Positions 1 to 5,881 of a stretch of DNA of 6,624 bases are shown here, piece after piece; the stretch's first letter is position 1, and each line of letters starts with the position of its first letter. The notes under the pieces are model-generated. The model was not told the origin of the DNA, ran no database searches, and worked only from the letters and a program-made list of their open reading frames with translations. The position numbers were made by a program, and so were the translations under genes. The stretch is from Gammaproteobacteria bacterium (GTDB taxonomy: Bacteria; Gemmatimonadota; Gemmatimonadetes; Longimicrobiales; Gaopeijiaceae), in assembly GCA_024638345.1 (NCBI GenBank), contig JAHEKL010000158.1, forward strand, positions 1 through 6,624. The letters run 5' to 3'.

Positions 1-236
1 CGAAAGCTTGCAAGCAGAGGCCCCCTTTCATCCCGCGGCCATTCGGCCAAGGGGACGTATGCGGTATTAGCCCGGGTTTCCCCAGGTTGTCCCCCACTCC
101 AGGCTAGGTTGGTCACGTGTTACTCACCCGTCCGCCACTCGGCTACGAAGTGCAAGCACTTCGGTCCTCGTTCGACTTGCATGTGTTAAGCACGCCGCCA
201 GCGTTCGTCCTGAGCCAGGATCAAACTCTCCGTTAA
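1..236 (-). rRNA. rrs: 16S ribosomal RNA, 5' portion (partial)
   Basis: Read on the minus strand, this stretch carries the universal bacterial 16S start AGAGTTTGATCCTGGCTCAG, then ACGAACGCTGGCGGCGTG, AACACATGCAAGTCGAACG, GGCGGACGGGTGAGTAACACG and CTAATACCGCATACG. Placing the first A of AGAGTTTGATC at E. coli position 8 puts the mature 5' end near 236. The gene runs off the left edge, so only the first roughly 230 nucleotides (V1 and part of V2) are present. The V1 helix is visible as CGAAGTG/CACTTCG. The signature resembles Gemmatimonadota, but this is a recollection and not a search result. Confidence 0.98.
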
Positions 237-308
237 GTAAGTTCAATCTGCTCGTTCAAACCTCCGACCCTGACGGATCGGATGTTCGGAATCTACGTGT
301 TTCCCACT

Positions 309-324
309 GGCCCCTTACGGAGCC
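309..324 (-). other. rrn leader stem-loop with GUAA tetraloop
   Basis: In the 16S leader RNA, GGCUCC-GUAA-GGGGCC can form a 6-bp stem with one U-G pair and a GNRA tetraloop. It lies about 70 nt upstream of mature 16S and downstream of boxA. It may be a folding or processing element of the pre-16S leader. The RNase III processing stem cannot be confirmed because the 3' partner beyond 16S is outside the window. Confidence 0.4.
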
Positions 325-384
325 AACAACCCGGCGAGACGTAGTGCCCGCCGATGTGGGCCCACCCATTCTCTCAAGACCCTG

Positions 385-397
385 ATTGTCAAAAAGC
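385..397 (-). promoter_or_regulatory. boxA-like antitermination element in the rrn leader
   Basis: The minus strand reads GCTTTTTGACAAT, which matches the E. coli rrn leader boxA region GCTCTTTAACAAT at 11 of 13 positions. It sits roughly 90 nt downstream of the proposed transcription start and about 150 nt before mature 16S, within the leader where boxA normally lies. In characterised bacteria boxA RNA binds NusB/NusE and loads the rRNA antitermination complex. The TTGACA inside it also looks like a -35 hexamer, but no good -10 follows at the right distance, so the boxA reading is preferred. Confidence 0.7.
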
Positions 398-409
398 GGA
401 GTTACAGAA

Positions 410-429
410 GGGAGCCGTCGCCGGCTCCC
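410..429 (-). promoter_or_regulatory. boxB-like hairpin upstream of boxA in the rrn leader
   Basis: The leader RNA can form a perfect 8-bp stem GGGAGCCG/CGGCUCCC closed by a GCGA (GNRA) tetraloop, ending 12 nt upstream of the boxA-like element. The order hairpin then boxA matches the boxB-boxA arrangement of known rrn leaders and lambda nut sites. Whether it binds a protein or is only structural cannot be told from sequence. Confidence 0.6.
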
Positions 430-487
430 CGGGACTCGCGTAGACCCTGTTTCCGAGGGAAGCAGGAATCTCCACGAGAGCATTCAG

Positions 488-515
488 CTTAAACGTTCTG
501 GAGCGCCTCTGTCAA
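488..515 (-). promoter_or_regulatory. Putative sigma70-type rrn promoter
   Basis: The minus strand has a perfect -35 TTGACA (515-510), a 16-nt spacer and a -10-like TTTAAG (493-488, 4 of 6 to TATAAT). Initiation would fall near 481, giving a leader of about 245 nt before 16S. No AT-rich UP element is visible upstream of the -35. The 237-607 interval (371 bp) has no convincing gene. It holds this promoter, the boxB/boxA elements and the leader, and nothing else recognisable. No clear terminator separates it from the gene that ends at 608. Confidence 0.6.
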
Positions 516-607
516 CTGCAGCCGCTCATGGTACGGCATCCAGCGGCCTGGGTCTGGTGCCCCGCCGAGCCGCGCCCGCCCGCCGGATGAATCAGGCGAC
601 CGTCCAG

Positions 608-1129
608 TCACGGTGTGCCCTCCGGAGGCGGCTCGCGATCTGGGTCGTCCACCGGGGCGGGTACCGGGCCAGGGATCACTCCGACTCCCTGCTCGTAGAC
701 CAAACGCGCGCCCCGTTCCGCCGTCTGCTGGACCATGACGGCGACCACCACTCCCAGGGCGACGAACAGGATTCGAGCGGCCCGGCGCTCGGCGAGCTTC
801 GTCAGATGAACGCCCGAGCGAAGAACGGCGATACCAACGAAGACCCCGGTCGTGGCGAGTGCCCAGCGTTCGTGGTTCTCCACCAAGGCATGAGCCATGC
901 CGGGAATGAAGACCGCATCCGCAGCCAACCGGCCGGTCACGTAGGCCGACACCGCGAACACCCCGCCCAGCGCATAGAGGACCCCGGGGATCCGATCGAA
1001 CGTCCGCAGTCGGGGAAACAGCAAGCAGGTCAAGTCGATCCCGGGGGCGATGATCGCCATGGCGATGGGAAAATGTACGACCATGGGATGAACGTTCGGA
1101 GCCCAAGTTGGGATCAACTGGACGTCCAT
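608..1129 (-). CDS. DUF2231-family four-helix membrane protein
   Basis: This 173-residue inner-membrane protein opens with the DUF2231 signature HPMVVHFPIAM (residues 14-24). It has four likely membrane helices at about 15-37, 47-69, 87-107 and 118-136, and ends with the family-typical GARLVYEQGVGV segment (140-151) and a proline/acid-rich tail. Histidines at 14, 19, 80, 86 and 108 lie in or near the helices and could be haem or metal ligands, which is inference; the family's biochemical role is not established. It is the last gene of the set, 46 bp after the exported-protein stop. The ATG at 1129 has no obvious Shine-Dalgarno, but it places the HP..VHFP motif at the usual N-terminal position. 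The context next to an octahaem lipoprotein suggests a role in membrane electron transfer. Confidence 0.85.
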   Translation of the reverse strand: MDVQLIPTWAPNVHPMVVHFPIAMAIIAPGIDLTCLLFPRLRTFDRIPGVLYALGGVFAVSAYVTGRLAADAVFIPGMAHALVENHERWALATTGVFVGIAVLRSGVHLTKLAERRAARILFVALGVVVAVMVQQTAERGARLVYEQGVGVIPGPVPAPVDDPDREPPPEGTP

Positions 1130-1175
1130 CTAGAAGAAGAGTCCCGAGCCGCCCGCAAGCTGAATCACCCCCGCC

Positions 1176-1883
1176 TCAAGGATCCAAGGGGGCCAGTGGG
1201 AGCACGAACACGAGGGAGACCGACCAGGGGCTCTCATCATCGAGGAACCGCTCGTCTCCGATCTGGTCTCCTGCCTTCGCCAAGCCCGTGGCTACGTAGT
1301 CGAGGGAGAGCTCGGCTTCCACGTTGCGGAGCCAGTGGCCTTCGGTGAGCCAATTGAAGGCGTGGAGCGCGGTGTCCAACTCGAAGTTGAGCTTGTGAGT
1401 GTAGACGCTCTCCGAGCCCGGCCGCCCGCCCGGGCTGAACTTGTCCACGATATCGAAATGGGAGGAGAGCCAGCCGCCGGTCTGATCCTCATCGATGAGA
1501 TCCAGGTTGAGCTCGGCCTCGATTTCCACTGGGTTGTCACGAATCTCGTCTCGATCGACATCTTCCGCGGACTCCCCCGTGAACGGATGCTCGGACGTGC
1601 CCTCGAATGGGATGAATATGGCTTCGAGTGTGAAGCCGACCCGTGGGACGGTGGTGGGCACGCCGACGGCGAAGATCAGCTCGAAGACTGTCTCCCGCTT
1701 CGTTTCCTCGACGATTCCGTCCACCTCGATTCGAGCCCGGTCGCCCAGGTTCTCGAAGGTGACCGTGGGCTCGATCTTGAGGTCGGGCACGCACAGTACC
1801 AAGCAGCGCTCACCTTCCTGAGCCTGCGCCGTGCCCGAAACGAGAATACCAGCCCCGAGCAGGATGGGGACCCATAGCCGCAT
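1176..1883 (-). CDS. Exported beta-rich protein of unknown function, possible outer-membrane barrel
   Basis: The family is not recognised. The 235-residue product has a clean signal peptide (MRLWVPILLGAG..., with Ala-Gln-Ala before a likely cut after residue 21). No further hydrophobic helix follows, so it is expected in the periplasm or outer membrane. The mature part is rich in alternating polar/apolar stretches that look like beta strands (about 36-46, 50-59, 65-76, 81-93, 118-130, 160-175, 187-198 and 219-229), compatible with a small beta-barrel or beta-sandwich. Cys27 and Cys31 could pair. A strongly acidic loop covers about 104-117. The ATG at 1883 follows the cytochrome stop by 3 bp and has a good GGGAGG Shine-Dalgarno seven bases upstream, inside the cytochrome's end. 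Tight coupling implies joint expression and probably a partner role with the cytochrome, which is inference. Confidence 0.8.
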   Translation of the reverse strand: MRLWVPILLGAGILVSGTAQAQEGERCLVLCVPDLKIEPTVTFENLGDRARIEVDGIVEETKRETVFELIFAVGVPTTVPRVGFTLEAIFIPFEGTSEHPFTGESAEDVDRDEIRDNPVEIEAELNLDLIDEDQTGGWLSSHFDIVDKFSPGGRPGSESVYTHKLNFELDTALHAFNWLTEGHWLRNVEAELSLDYVATGLAKAGDQIGDERFLDDESPWSVSLVFVLPLAPLDP

Positions 1884-1886
1884 GAC

Positions 1887-3134
1887 TCAGCCTCCCACGC
1901 GCCACGGTGAGACGGACGGCCAGTTCCGAAGCTCCGTCAGCGCCCATTCGTTCGTCTCGTCCGTGTGACAGGACGTGCAGGGGTTTGCAATCCCGTACTG
2001 CTCGGTGAGGACGGGCGAGTTGAATCGGAAGGTATGACTCCGGACCGATACGTCGCCCACCGTGCGTGCGATCTCCGGCATGTGGCACGCCACGCATTGG
2101 CTGCCTTCGCTGTCCTCTTCGTGCTGAGTGTGATATGAGAGCGTACCCCTGGGCCCAGGCTGCAACTGGGCAGTGTGGCACTGAGTGCAGACCGCGTTCC
2201 CGGGAAGCCGTAGGTCGGCATCGTTCGGCGTGCCGTGGGGATCGTGGCACGCCGAGCAAGTCACCCCCTTCACGTACATCTGGCTCTGAACGAAGTCGTT
2301 TCCCTGCATCCGGTTCTTGTGGGCGCTTCCCTCGGGCCAGTGGGTGAAGGTCTCCTGCCCGAGATGGTGCTCGTCGAGTCGCCAGAAATCACTCAACCGA
2401 TCGCCAGGCTGATAGCCCACCGGCCAATCGTAGTACTGGCCCATGATCGGGTTGGACCTCGGCTGGCCCTGCGAATGGCACTGTACGCAAACGTCGGTGG
2501 CCCGTACCGGATCGCCCACCCAGTTCGGGTTTACGATCGTTTCCGAAATGGGAAACTCGACATGGAGGCTACCTGCCCCATGGCATCGCTCGCACCCCAC
2601 GTTCCACTCCGTCACCGTCTTGCTTACGACGTCGTAGTTCACCGAATGACAACCGTCACAGAGGGGTCCGGTCGGACGCTGCATGGGATCGACGGGGTAG
2701 TGCTCCGTCCACCAATCACCCCCGGGCTGCGGAAAATACCTGCGCCAGACCTCGTTCTGGACGTCCCACTGTGCCGGAAGCACGTAGTAGTCGTCTCCGA
2801 CCCGGGTGAAGTAGCGCTGCTTCCACTTGCTCCCGTAGGTGAATACCACGTCCCCGAGATCGAAGTCGACGAGGGTGGTGTCCGGGGTCTCGAAATCTCC
2901 AAGCACGACGTCCGGGCGTTCCACCGGATCCTGTATGACGTTGGCCATCAACGTCTCTTCCCACCGATCGTAGATGTCCTGGTGACACTCGGCACAGGCG
3001 GCGGACCCGACGAAATCGCTCGTTGCGCCCTCGGGGGGACGCGGTCCGCCACAACCGATCAGCAGGATCCCGATGCACAGCGCTGCGGCGTGCGCCAGCA
3101 GCCGCTTGCCCCGACCCGTGGTCTGATTCCGCAT
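1887..3134 (-). CDS. Octahaem c-type cytochrome lipoprotein
   Basis: The 415-residue product has eight CxxCH haem-attachment motifs, with first cysteines at 47, 159, 181, 216, 293, 316, 347 and 386. A signal peptide ends in the lipobox LIGC (Cys28), so the protein is predicted to be lipid-anchored outside the inner membrane. The first motif, in the context VGSAACAECHQDIYDRW, resembles cytochrome c554-like multihaem domains. The CSACHDPHG...CTQCH pair resembles the paired-CxxCH family, and CVACHMP followed by SHTF is common in large multihaem proteins. No TPR tail follows, unlike many relatives. The ATG at 3134 is chosen because an upstream in-frame extension would run into tRNA-His and precede the signal peptide; GGGGGA lies just upstream. 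It is the first gene of a tight set with the exported protein and the DUF2231 gene. Electron transfer is supported; a specific reductase or oxidase activity is not. Confidence 0.93.
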   Translation of the reverse strand: MRNQTTGRGKRLLAHAAALCIGILLIGCGGPRPPEGATSDFVGSAACAECHQDIYDRWEETLMANVIQDPVERPDVVLGDFETPDTTLVDFDLGDVVFTYGSKWKQRYFTRVGDDYYVLPAQWDVQNEVWRRYFPQPGGDWWTEHYPVDPMQRPTGPLCDGCHSVNYDVVSKTVTEWNVGCERCHGAGSLHVEFPISETIVNPNWVGDPVRATDVCVQCHSQGQPRSNPIMGQYYDWPVGYQPGDRLSDFWRLDEHHLGQETFTHWPEGSAHKNRMQGNDFVQSQMYVKGVTCSACHDPHGTPNDADLRLPGNAVCTQCHTAQLQPGPRGTLSYHTQHEEDSEGSQCVACHMPEIARTVGDVSVRSHTFRFNSPVLTEQYGIANPCTSCHTDETNEWALTELRNWPSVSPWRVGG

Positions 3135-3171
3135 CGTGTCCCCCAGAAAAGGACGCCGGACGGTATGGGAA

Positions 3172-3198
3172 GCCCCGGGCGGAACGACCGCCCGGGGC
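3172..3198 (-). terminator. GC-rich hairpin between tRNA-His and the cytochrome gene
   Basis: A perfect 11-bp inverted repeat, GCCCCGGGCGG with its complement and a 5-nt loop, starts 12 nt after the tRNA 3' end and lies 38 nt before the cytochrome ATG. Only two T residues follow on the transcribed strand, so it is not a classical U-tract terminator. It may serve as a terminator, a processing barrier for the tRNA 3' end, or a 5' UTR structure of the cytochrome mRNA. Confidence 0.5.
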
Positions 3199-3209
3199 CT
3201 ACATGAGAG

Positions 3210-3284
3210 GGTGAGCGACCGGGATCGAACCGGCGACCTCCAGGGCCACAACCTGGCGCTCTAACCGACTGAGCTACGCCCACC
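3210..3284 (-). tRNA. tRNA-His (GTG anticodon)
   Basis: The minus strand folds into a full cloverleaf. The acceptor stem is GTGGGCG/CGCTCAC with one G-U pair, the D stem GCTC/GAGC, the anticodon stem CCAGG/CCTGG with loop TTGTGGC, and the T arm GCCGG-TTCGATC-CCGGT. The anticodon GTG is at 3249-3247. The identity is reinforced by an encoded G at position -1 (3284) opposite discriminator C73 (3210), the hallmark of tRNA-His. The 3' CCA is not encoded (C73 is followed by CTC), so it must be added after transcription. Confidence 0.97.
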
Positions 3285-3397
3285 ACAAGCCCGTGTCACG
3301 ATGTCCACGGGTGCACTCGAGCGCCACCCAGGGACCAGGTACGAGTCCTTCGAGGAAGCAGGCGGCTCAGGCCTGTGGGCTCGAAAAACGGGCATGA

Positions 3398-3426
3398 ATT
3401 GTAGTCGTTCGGTTTTCCTTCGTCTA
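3398..3426 (-). promoter_or_regulatory. Putative promoter for tRNA-His
   Basis: The minus strand has TAGACG (3426-3421, 4 of 6 to TTGACA), a 17-nt spacer and TACAAT (3403-3398, 5 of 6 to TATAAT). Initiation would fall near 3391, about 107 nt before the tRNA. The element lies in the 178-bp gap between the ASST-family stop and the tRNA, where no convincing intrinsic terminator for the ASST gene was seen. Transcription from it could also reach the cytochrome genes if the intervening hairpin does not stop it. Confidence 0.5.
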
Positions 3427-3462
3427 CCGTGCAGCGGAGGCGTGCGAACTGCGAAGTGGGCG

Positions 3463-4905
3463 CTACCTGCCGCTGCCCACCCCAGGTGCGTACAGGCTCT
3501 CTATCCGCTGCGCACGGAAGATGTAGGTCGAGCTTCCCACCAGACTCCATACGGTCCGCCCTTCCCCGTCGTACTCCGCCACGCGACTCGCCATTCCGAA
3601 GGACACCAGGGTTCGGCCGCCCGGAAGGTTCTGCACGCTTCCTCCGAACGGTGTCTCGGCCTTGGGCTCGGCACCGTACGATCGTACCAGGCGCGCCGTG
3701 CGCCCGACGCCGTCGATCGCGAAGTGCTCGGCCCGGGCCTCGGTCGGATCGCCCGAATTGTCCAACATCACTATGAGGCCGCGTCCACTCGCTCTAACGC
3801 TGTGCTGGCGAGCGAACGCCGGGACGGGCGTGTCGACGAAGAGGAATTGGTTGGCGAGTCCTCCGAGACGCCACAGGACGGTACCATCGGACGTATGGAT
3901 CTTGGTGATCTCGCCGAGGTTGCGAAACGAGACCAGGAGGTGCCCGTCCCTGTCCAGATCCAGTGAATTGCCGTGCGTCCAATTCACCGTCGGTCCGGTG
4001 CGCTCGGCCGGATCGAGATCGGTGATCGCGAGATGGTCGAACGGACTCCAATGGAAGAGCAACGAGCCATCACGAGCGACCTGCTGAATCGAGGTCCCTG
4101 TCACCCGGGCGGCCGAATGGCCCCCGTGCTCCGTCAGGTCTAGGGTTCGATTCTCGTCGCAGAGCAACCAGAACGTGCCGTCGGCCTGGGCGATCAGGTC
4201 GTGGAAGCGAGGCTGCAGTCCGAGTGCGCAGCTGATCGTGGCCGTGACGTTTCCGAGCGGATCCAGCTCGAGCCACGGTTCGATATCGCCTTCCTCGGGT
4301 GTTGGCGGACGAGCGTAGTAGCGACCGTTCGGTTGAGCGGCGAAGGTCAGCCCGGAACCCCCAACGAACTTTCGATACCAGACGATTCGGCCGTGATGGT
4401 CGACCACGATGCCGACCCCATCCGCGGCGAACACGGTGTAGCTGGGTGATGCATCGGGTCCCTCGCCGCGGAAGAGAGGCAGATCCGCGGGGAGCGGCGA
4501 CGTGACGAACTCGAGTGCCTCCCCGACGCGCTGCTTCCCCCTTCCCCACGCGATGACCTGTAGGTCGTAGCGAGCCGCCGGAAGGAGTCCGAGCACCGGG
4601 ATCGAGGCCGAGTCCCCTGCTACCCGCACCGCTGCGCTATGACGCTCGATCTCGGAGGGCTCGTCCGCGACACGCAGTCGAACCGCTGCGCTGTCGGAGT
4701 GAAGAAGCCGCGCCGAGACGACCGCGCTCAGCACGTTGTGCGGGTTCGCTACCAGAGCAACCGACTGGATCTCCGGAGCTCGCCCGCCACCCGGACCCAA
4801 AGGTCCATCCGAGCACCCGACAAGGACTACGGCCGCGAGCAGTGACCAAGCCAGACCCTCGCCGGCGCATCCGCGGCGCCCGGTTACGCGTCGATCGGCG
4901 AGCAC
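3463..4905 (-). CDS. Arylsulfotransferase (ASST)-family beta-propeller lipoprotein
   Basis: The 480-residue product has a lipoprotein signal (LVGC, Cys31). An Ig/FN3-like beta region follows (about 44-136), then a propeller-like domain (about 145-470) with repeated 'DG..W' blade motifs. Family-typical segments are RFHDLIAQADGTFWLL, NWTHGNSLDLDRDGHLLVS, FRNLGEITKI...G.VLWRLGG and RQHSV...MLDN. His235, His311, Arg328 and His368 are candidates for the His/His/Arg/His active-site set described for E. coli ASST, which transfers sulfate between phenols in the periplasm. The match is by motif context, and the 17-residue His-to-Arg spacing is close to the known enzyme. The protein is shorter than the roughly 600-residue E. 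coli enzyme. The start is GTG at 4905: an in-frame TAG lies a few codons upstream and no other start precedes the signal peptide. It overlaps copy A's last 22 bases and lacks a Shine-Dalgarno, suggesting translational coupling. Confidence 0.83.
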   Translation of the reverse strand: MLADRRVTGRRGCAGEGLAWSLLAAVVLVGCSDGPLGPGGGRAPEIQSVALVANPHNVLSAVVSARLLHSDSAAVRLRVADEPSEIERHSAAVRVAGDSASIPVLGLLPAARYDLQVIAWGRGKQRVGEALEFVTSPLPADLPLFRGEGPDASPSYTVFAADGVGIVVDHHGRIVWYRKFVGGSGLTFAAQPNGRYYARPPTPEEGDIEPWLELDPLGNVTATISCALGLQPRFHDLIAQADGTFWLLCDENRTLDLTEHGGHSAARVTGTSIQQVARDGSLLFHWSPFDHLAITDLDPAERTGPTVNWTHGNSLDLDRDGHLLVSFRNLGEITKIHTSDGTVLWRLGGLANQFLFVDTPVPAFARQHSVRASGRGLIVMLDNSGDPTEARAEHFAIDGVGRTARLVRSYGAEPKAETPFGGSVQNLPGGRTLVSFGMASRVAEYDGEGRTVWSLVGSSTYIFRAQRIESLYAPGVGSGR

Positions 4906-5543
4906 TCGACGAGGAACTCTACGCTAGACCGATACGGGTATCGGATCTTCTCGGGATTCTTGCCCTGTACTGCACAGTTTTGGGCTACCCCTACGAGCAG
5001 GACCTCATAGATCCAGTGCTCCAGTCCTACAAACGAGGTCGAACCGCTCGCGGCGACGGGAGCATCGAATGCGAGCGGAAGGGTGTGGTAGTAATCGTAC
5101 GGACCATAGACCTGGACCTGGTATCCATCCGGATCGAGATTGACCCCCGTGGTCGCGGTCGTGACCTGGAGCTCTACGTACGCGCAGTCGATGAAGTAGT
5201 CGATCGTGGTCGTTGTCCGCCGCTCGACGACAGGGTCACGGTGCCCTCCCTCCACGACGGTGCAATTCGGCGAGACGTCTCCAAGCGACACGCGGTACGC
5301 ACCGGTGGGAATATTCGGAATCAGCACACGGTCGTTCGGTCCCACGTAGTGGTGGGGGCGGTCATTCAGGAAGACGCGATAGCCGTTCGAATCGAGGGAA
5401 GTCCCCGTCGTGGTCGTTGTGACCTGGATGACTCCGGTGCCCGTCGGTTCCTCGATCGCCGGGCCCGTCGAATCATCACAGGCAGCGAGTAGTGCTGAGA
5501 GTCCAACGGTCCCTCGAAGAGACCAGAGCGGTGATCGGCACAT
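4884..5543 (-). CDS. Two-repeat surface lipoprotein, copy A
   Basis: The 219-residue lipoprotein has signal/lipobox ...SALLAAC (Cys22). It then has two related beta-type repeats, each opening with a threonine-rich motif: VIQVTTTTTG...LDSNGY (39-55) and LQVTTATTG...LDPDGY (125-141). Each repeat ends with a cysteine pair, Cys94/Cys120 and Cys190/Cys214, suggesting one disulfide per domain. The fold resembles PEGA- or carboxypeptidase-regulatory-like beta sandwiches, but no exact family is claimed. The ATG at 5543 follows AGGGAGG at good spacing. The gene is about 75% identical in protein to copy B and overlaps the ASST-family start by 22 bases, so the two are probably co-translated and may act together at the cell surface; the function is unknown. 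Confidence 0.85.
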   Translation of the reverse strand: MCRSPLWSLRGTVGLSALLAACDDSTGPAIEEPTGTGVIQVTTTTTGTSLDSNGYRVFLNDRPHHYVGPNDRVLIPNIPTGAYRVSLGDVSPNCTVVEGGHRDPVVERRTTTTIDYFIDCAYVELQVTTATTGVNLDPDGYQVQVYGPYDYYHTLPLAFDAPVAASGSTSFVGLEHWIYEVLLVGVAQNCAVQGKNPEKIRYPYRSSVEFLVECSPIDA

Positions 5544-5648
5544 CGTGCCTCCCTTGGGCGAGAGGCTGGCGTACCGAGAACGGGCGGTTGCCAGACACGC
5601 TCACCCTCCAAGAATGGTGGGAAACGACCTGGGCTTAGTCGTCGCCTT
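5528..5648 (-). repeat. 121-bp perfectly repeated leader, copy A
   Basis: Every base of this stretch is identical to 6504-6624. It contains the first 16 coding bases, the AGGGAGG Shine-Dalgarno and about 105 bases of upstream DNA. The identity stops at 5649 only because the right-hand copy meets the window edge. A strong sigma70 promoter could not be picked out with confidence, so the control signals inside remain unidentified. Confidence 0.95.
5566..5594 (-). promoter_or_regulatory. Inverted repeat in leader of copy A
   Basis: CTGGC...ACCG and CGGT...GCCAG form an imperfect dyad (5 + 4 base pairs, small internal loop, 8-nt apical loop) ending about 22 bases upstream of the copy A ATG. As RNA it could be a 5' UTR stem-loop close to the Shine-Dalgarno; as DNA it could be an operator. 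The same dyad occurs in copy B. Confidence 0.4.
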
Positions 5649-5731
5649 GGAGGGCGTCGTAGGTGTCCGACGTCCAGCAGCATCGACGCAATCGACACCG
5701 GTCACTACTGCCTGAACAGCCGAACTATCGC

Positions 5732-5881
5732 TCACGCAAAATCCGTTCGCAATGGGGATTCCGAAAGATCGCAGGCAACCCCATCCCAGCCCACGGGCGG
5801 ACTACAAGCTTGCGGCAGTGACCAAGTCACACCCTCGCCGGTGCACCCGAAGCGCCCGGCTACGCGTCGATGGGCGCACAC
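5732..5881 (-). pseudogene. Decayed N-terminal remnant of a second ASST gene
   Basis: Immediately after copy B, the frame starting at GTG 5881 reads VCAHRRVAGRFGCTGEG then VTWSL. It parallels the start of the intact ASST-family gene (MLADRRVTGRRGCAGEG then LAWSL) with the same 22-base overlap of the preceding lipoprotein stop. Below about 5816 small indels shift the frame, the lipobox is lost, and the reading frame ends at 5732 after 49 residues with no propeller domain. Faint nucleotide similarity to the intact gene (GGATGG, GCGAAC, TGAGCG blocks) may continue to about 5735. The rest of the 316-bp gap between the lipoprotein genes (5649-5731) shows nothing recognisable. It is called a pseudogene fragment and not a functional small gene because its only informative similarity is to a signal peptide. 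Confidence 0.65.

Larger units (their letters stand above)
4841..5648 (-). repeat. Tandem duplication unit A (976-bp period)
   Basis: This 808-bp segment aligns end to end with 5817-6624. It covers the shared leader, the whole copy A lipoprotein gene and the first 65 bases of the ASST gene. The offset is 976 bases at both ends, with two compensating 3-base indels inside the coding region. Similarity is perfect in the leader, moderate in the gene, and about 86% by hand count over the 43 bases after the lipoprotein stop (4841-4883). It fades leftward at about 4800. Confidence 0.88.

Noticed and set aside
385..397. TTGACA within the leader as a second rrn promoter (P2)
   Set aside because: No acceptable -10 hexamer occurs 16-18 bases downstream, while the context matches boxA.
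386..1348. Long plus-strand open frame of 320 codons
   Set aside because: It lies opposite the DUF2231 and exported-protein genes and the rrn leader, has low-complexity Arg/Gly/Pro composition, and shows no family motif; it is a high-GC shadow.
1552..1583. Acidic DVDRDEIRD segment of the exported protein as an EF-hand-like calcium site
   Set aside because: The spacing only partly fits the DxDxDG loop and the central Gly is missing; too weak to call.
2235..3206. Plus-strand open frame of 323 codons
   Set aside because: Antisense to the eight-haem cytochrome, whose CxxCH motifs settle the coding strand.
3135..3251. N-terminal extension of the cytochrome gene to an upstream start at 3251
   Set aside because: It would translate part of tRNA-His and place 39 odd residues before a normal lipoprotein signal peptide; the ATG at 3134 has a purine-rich site upstream.
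3059..3286. Minus-strand reading frame beginning MVGVAQSVRAPGCGPG
   Set aside because: This is the familiar artefact of translating a tRNA gene, here tRNA-His, and it runs on out of frame into the cytochrome gene.
3301..3966. Plus-strand open frame of 221 codons
   Set aside because: Antisense to the end of the ASST-family gene and across the tRNA promoter region; no recognisable domain.
4842..5492. Plus-strand open frame of 216 codons opposite copy A
   Set aside because: Arg/Asp/Val-rich shadow; the minus-strand frame has a lipobox, paired cysteines and a full-length paralogue.
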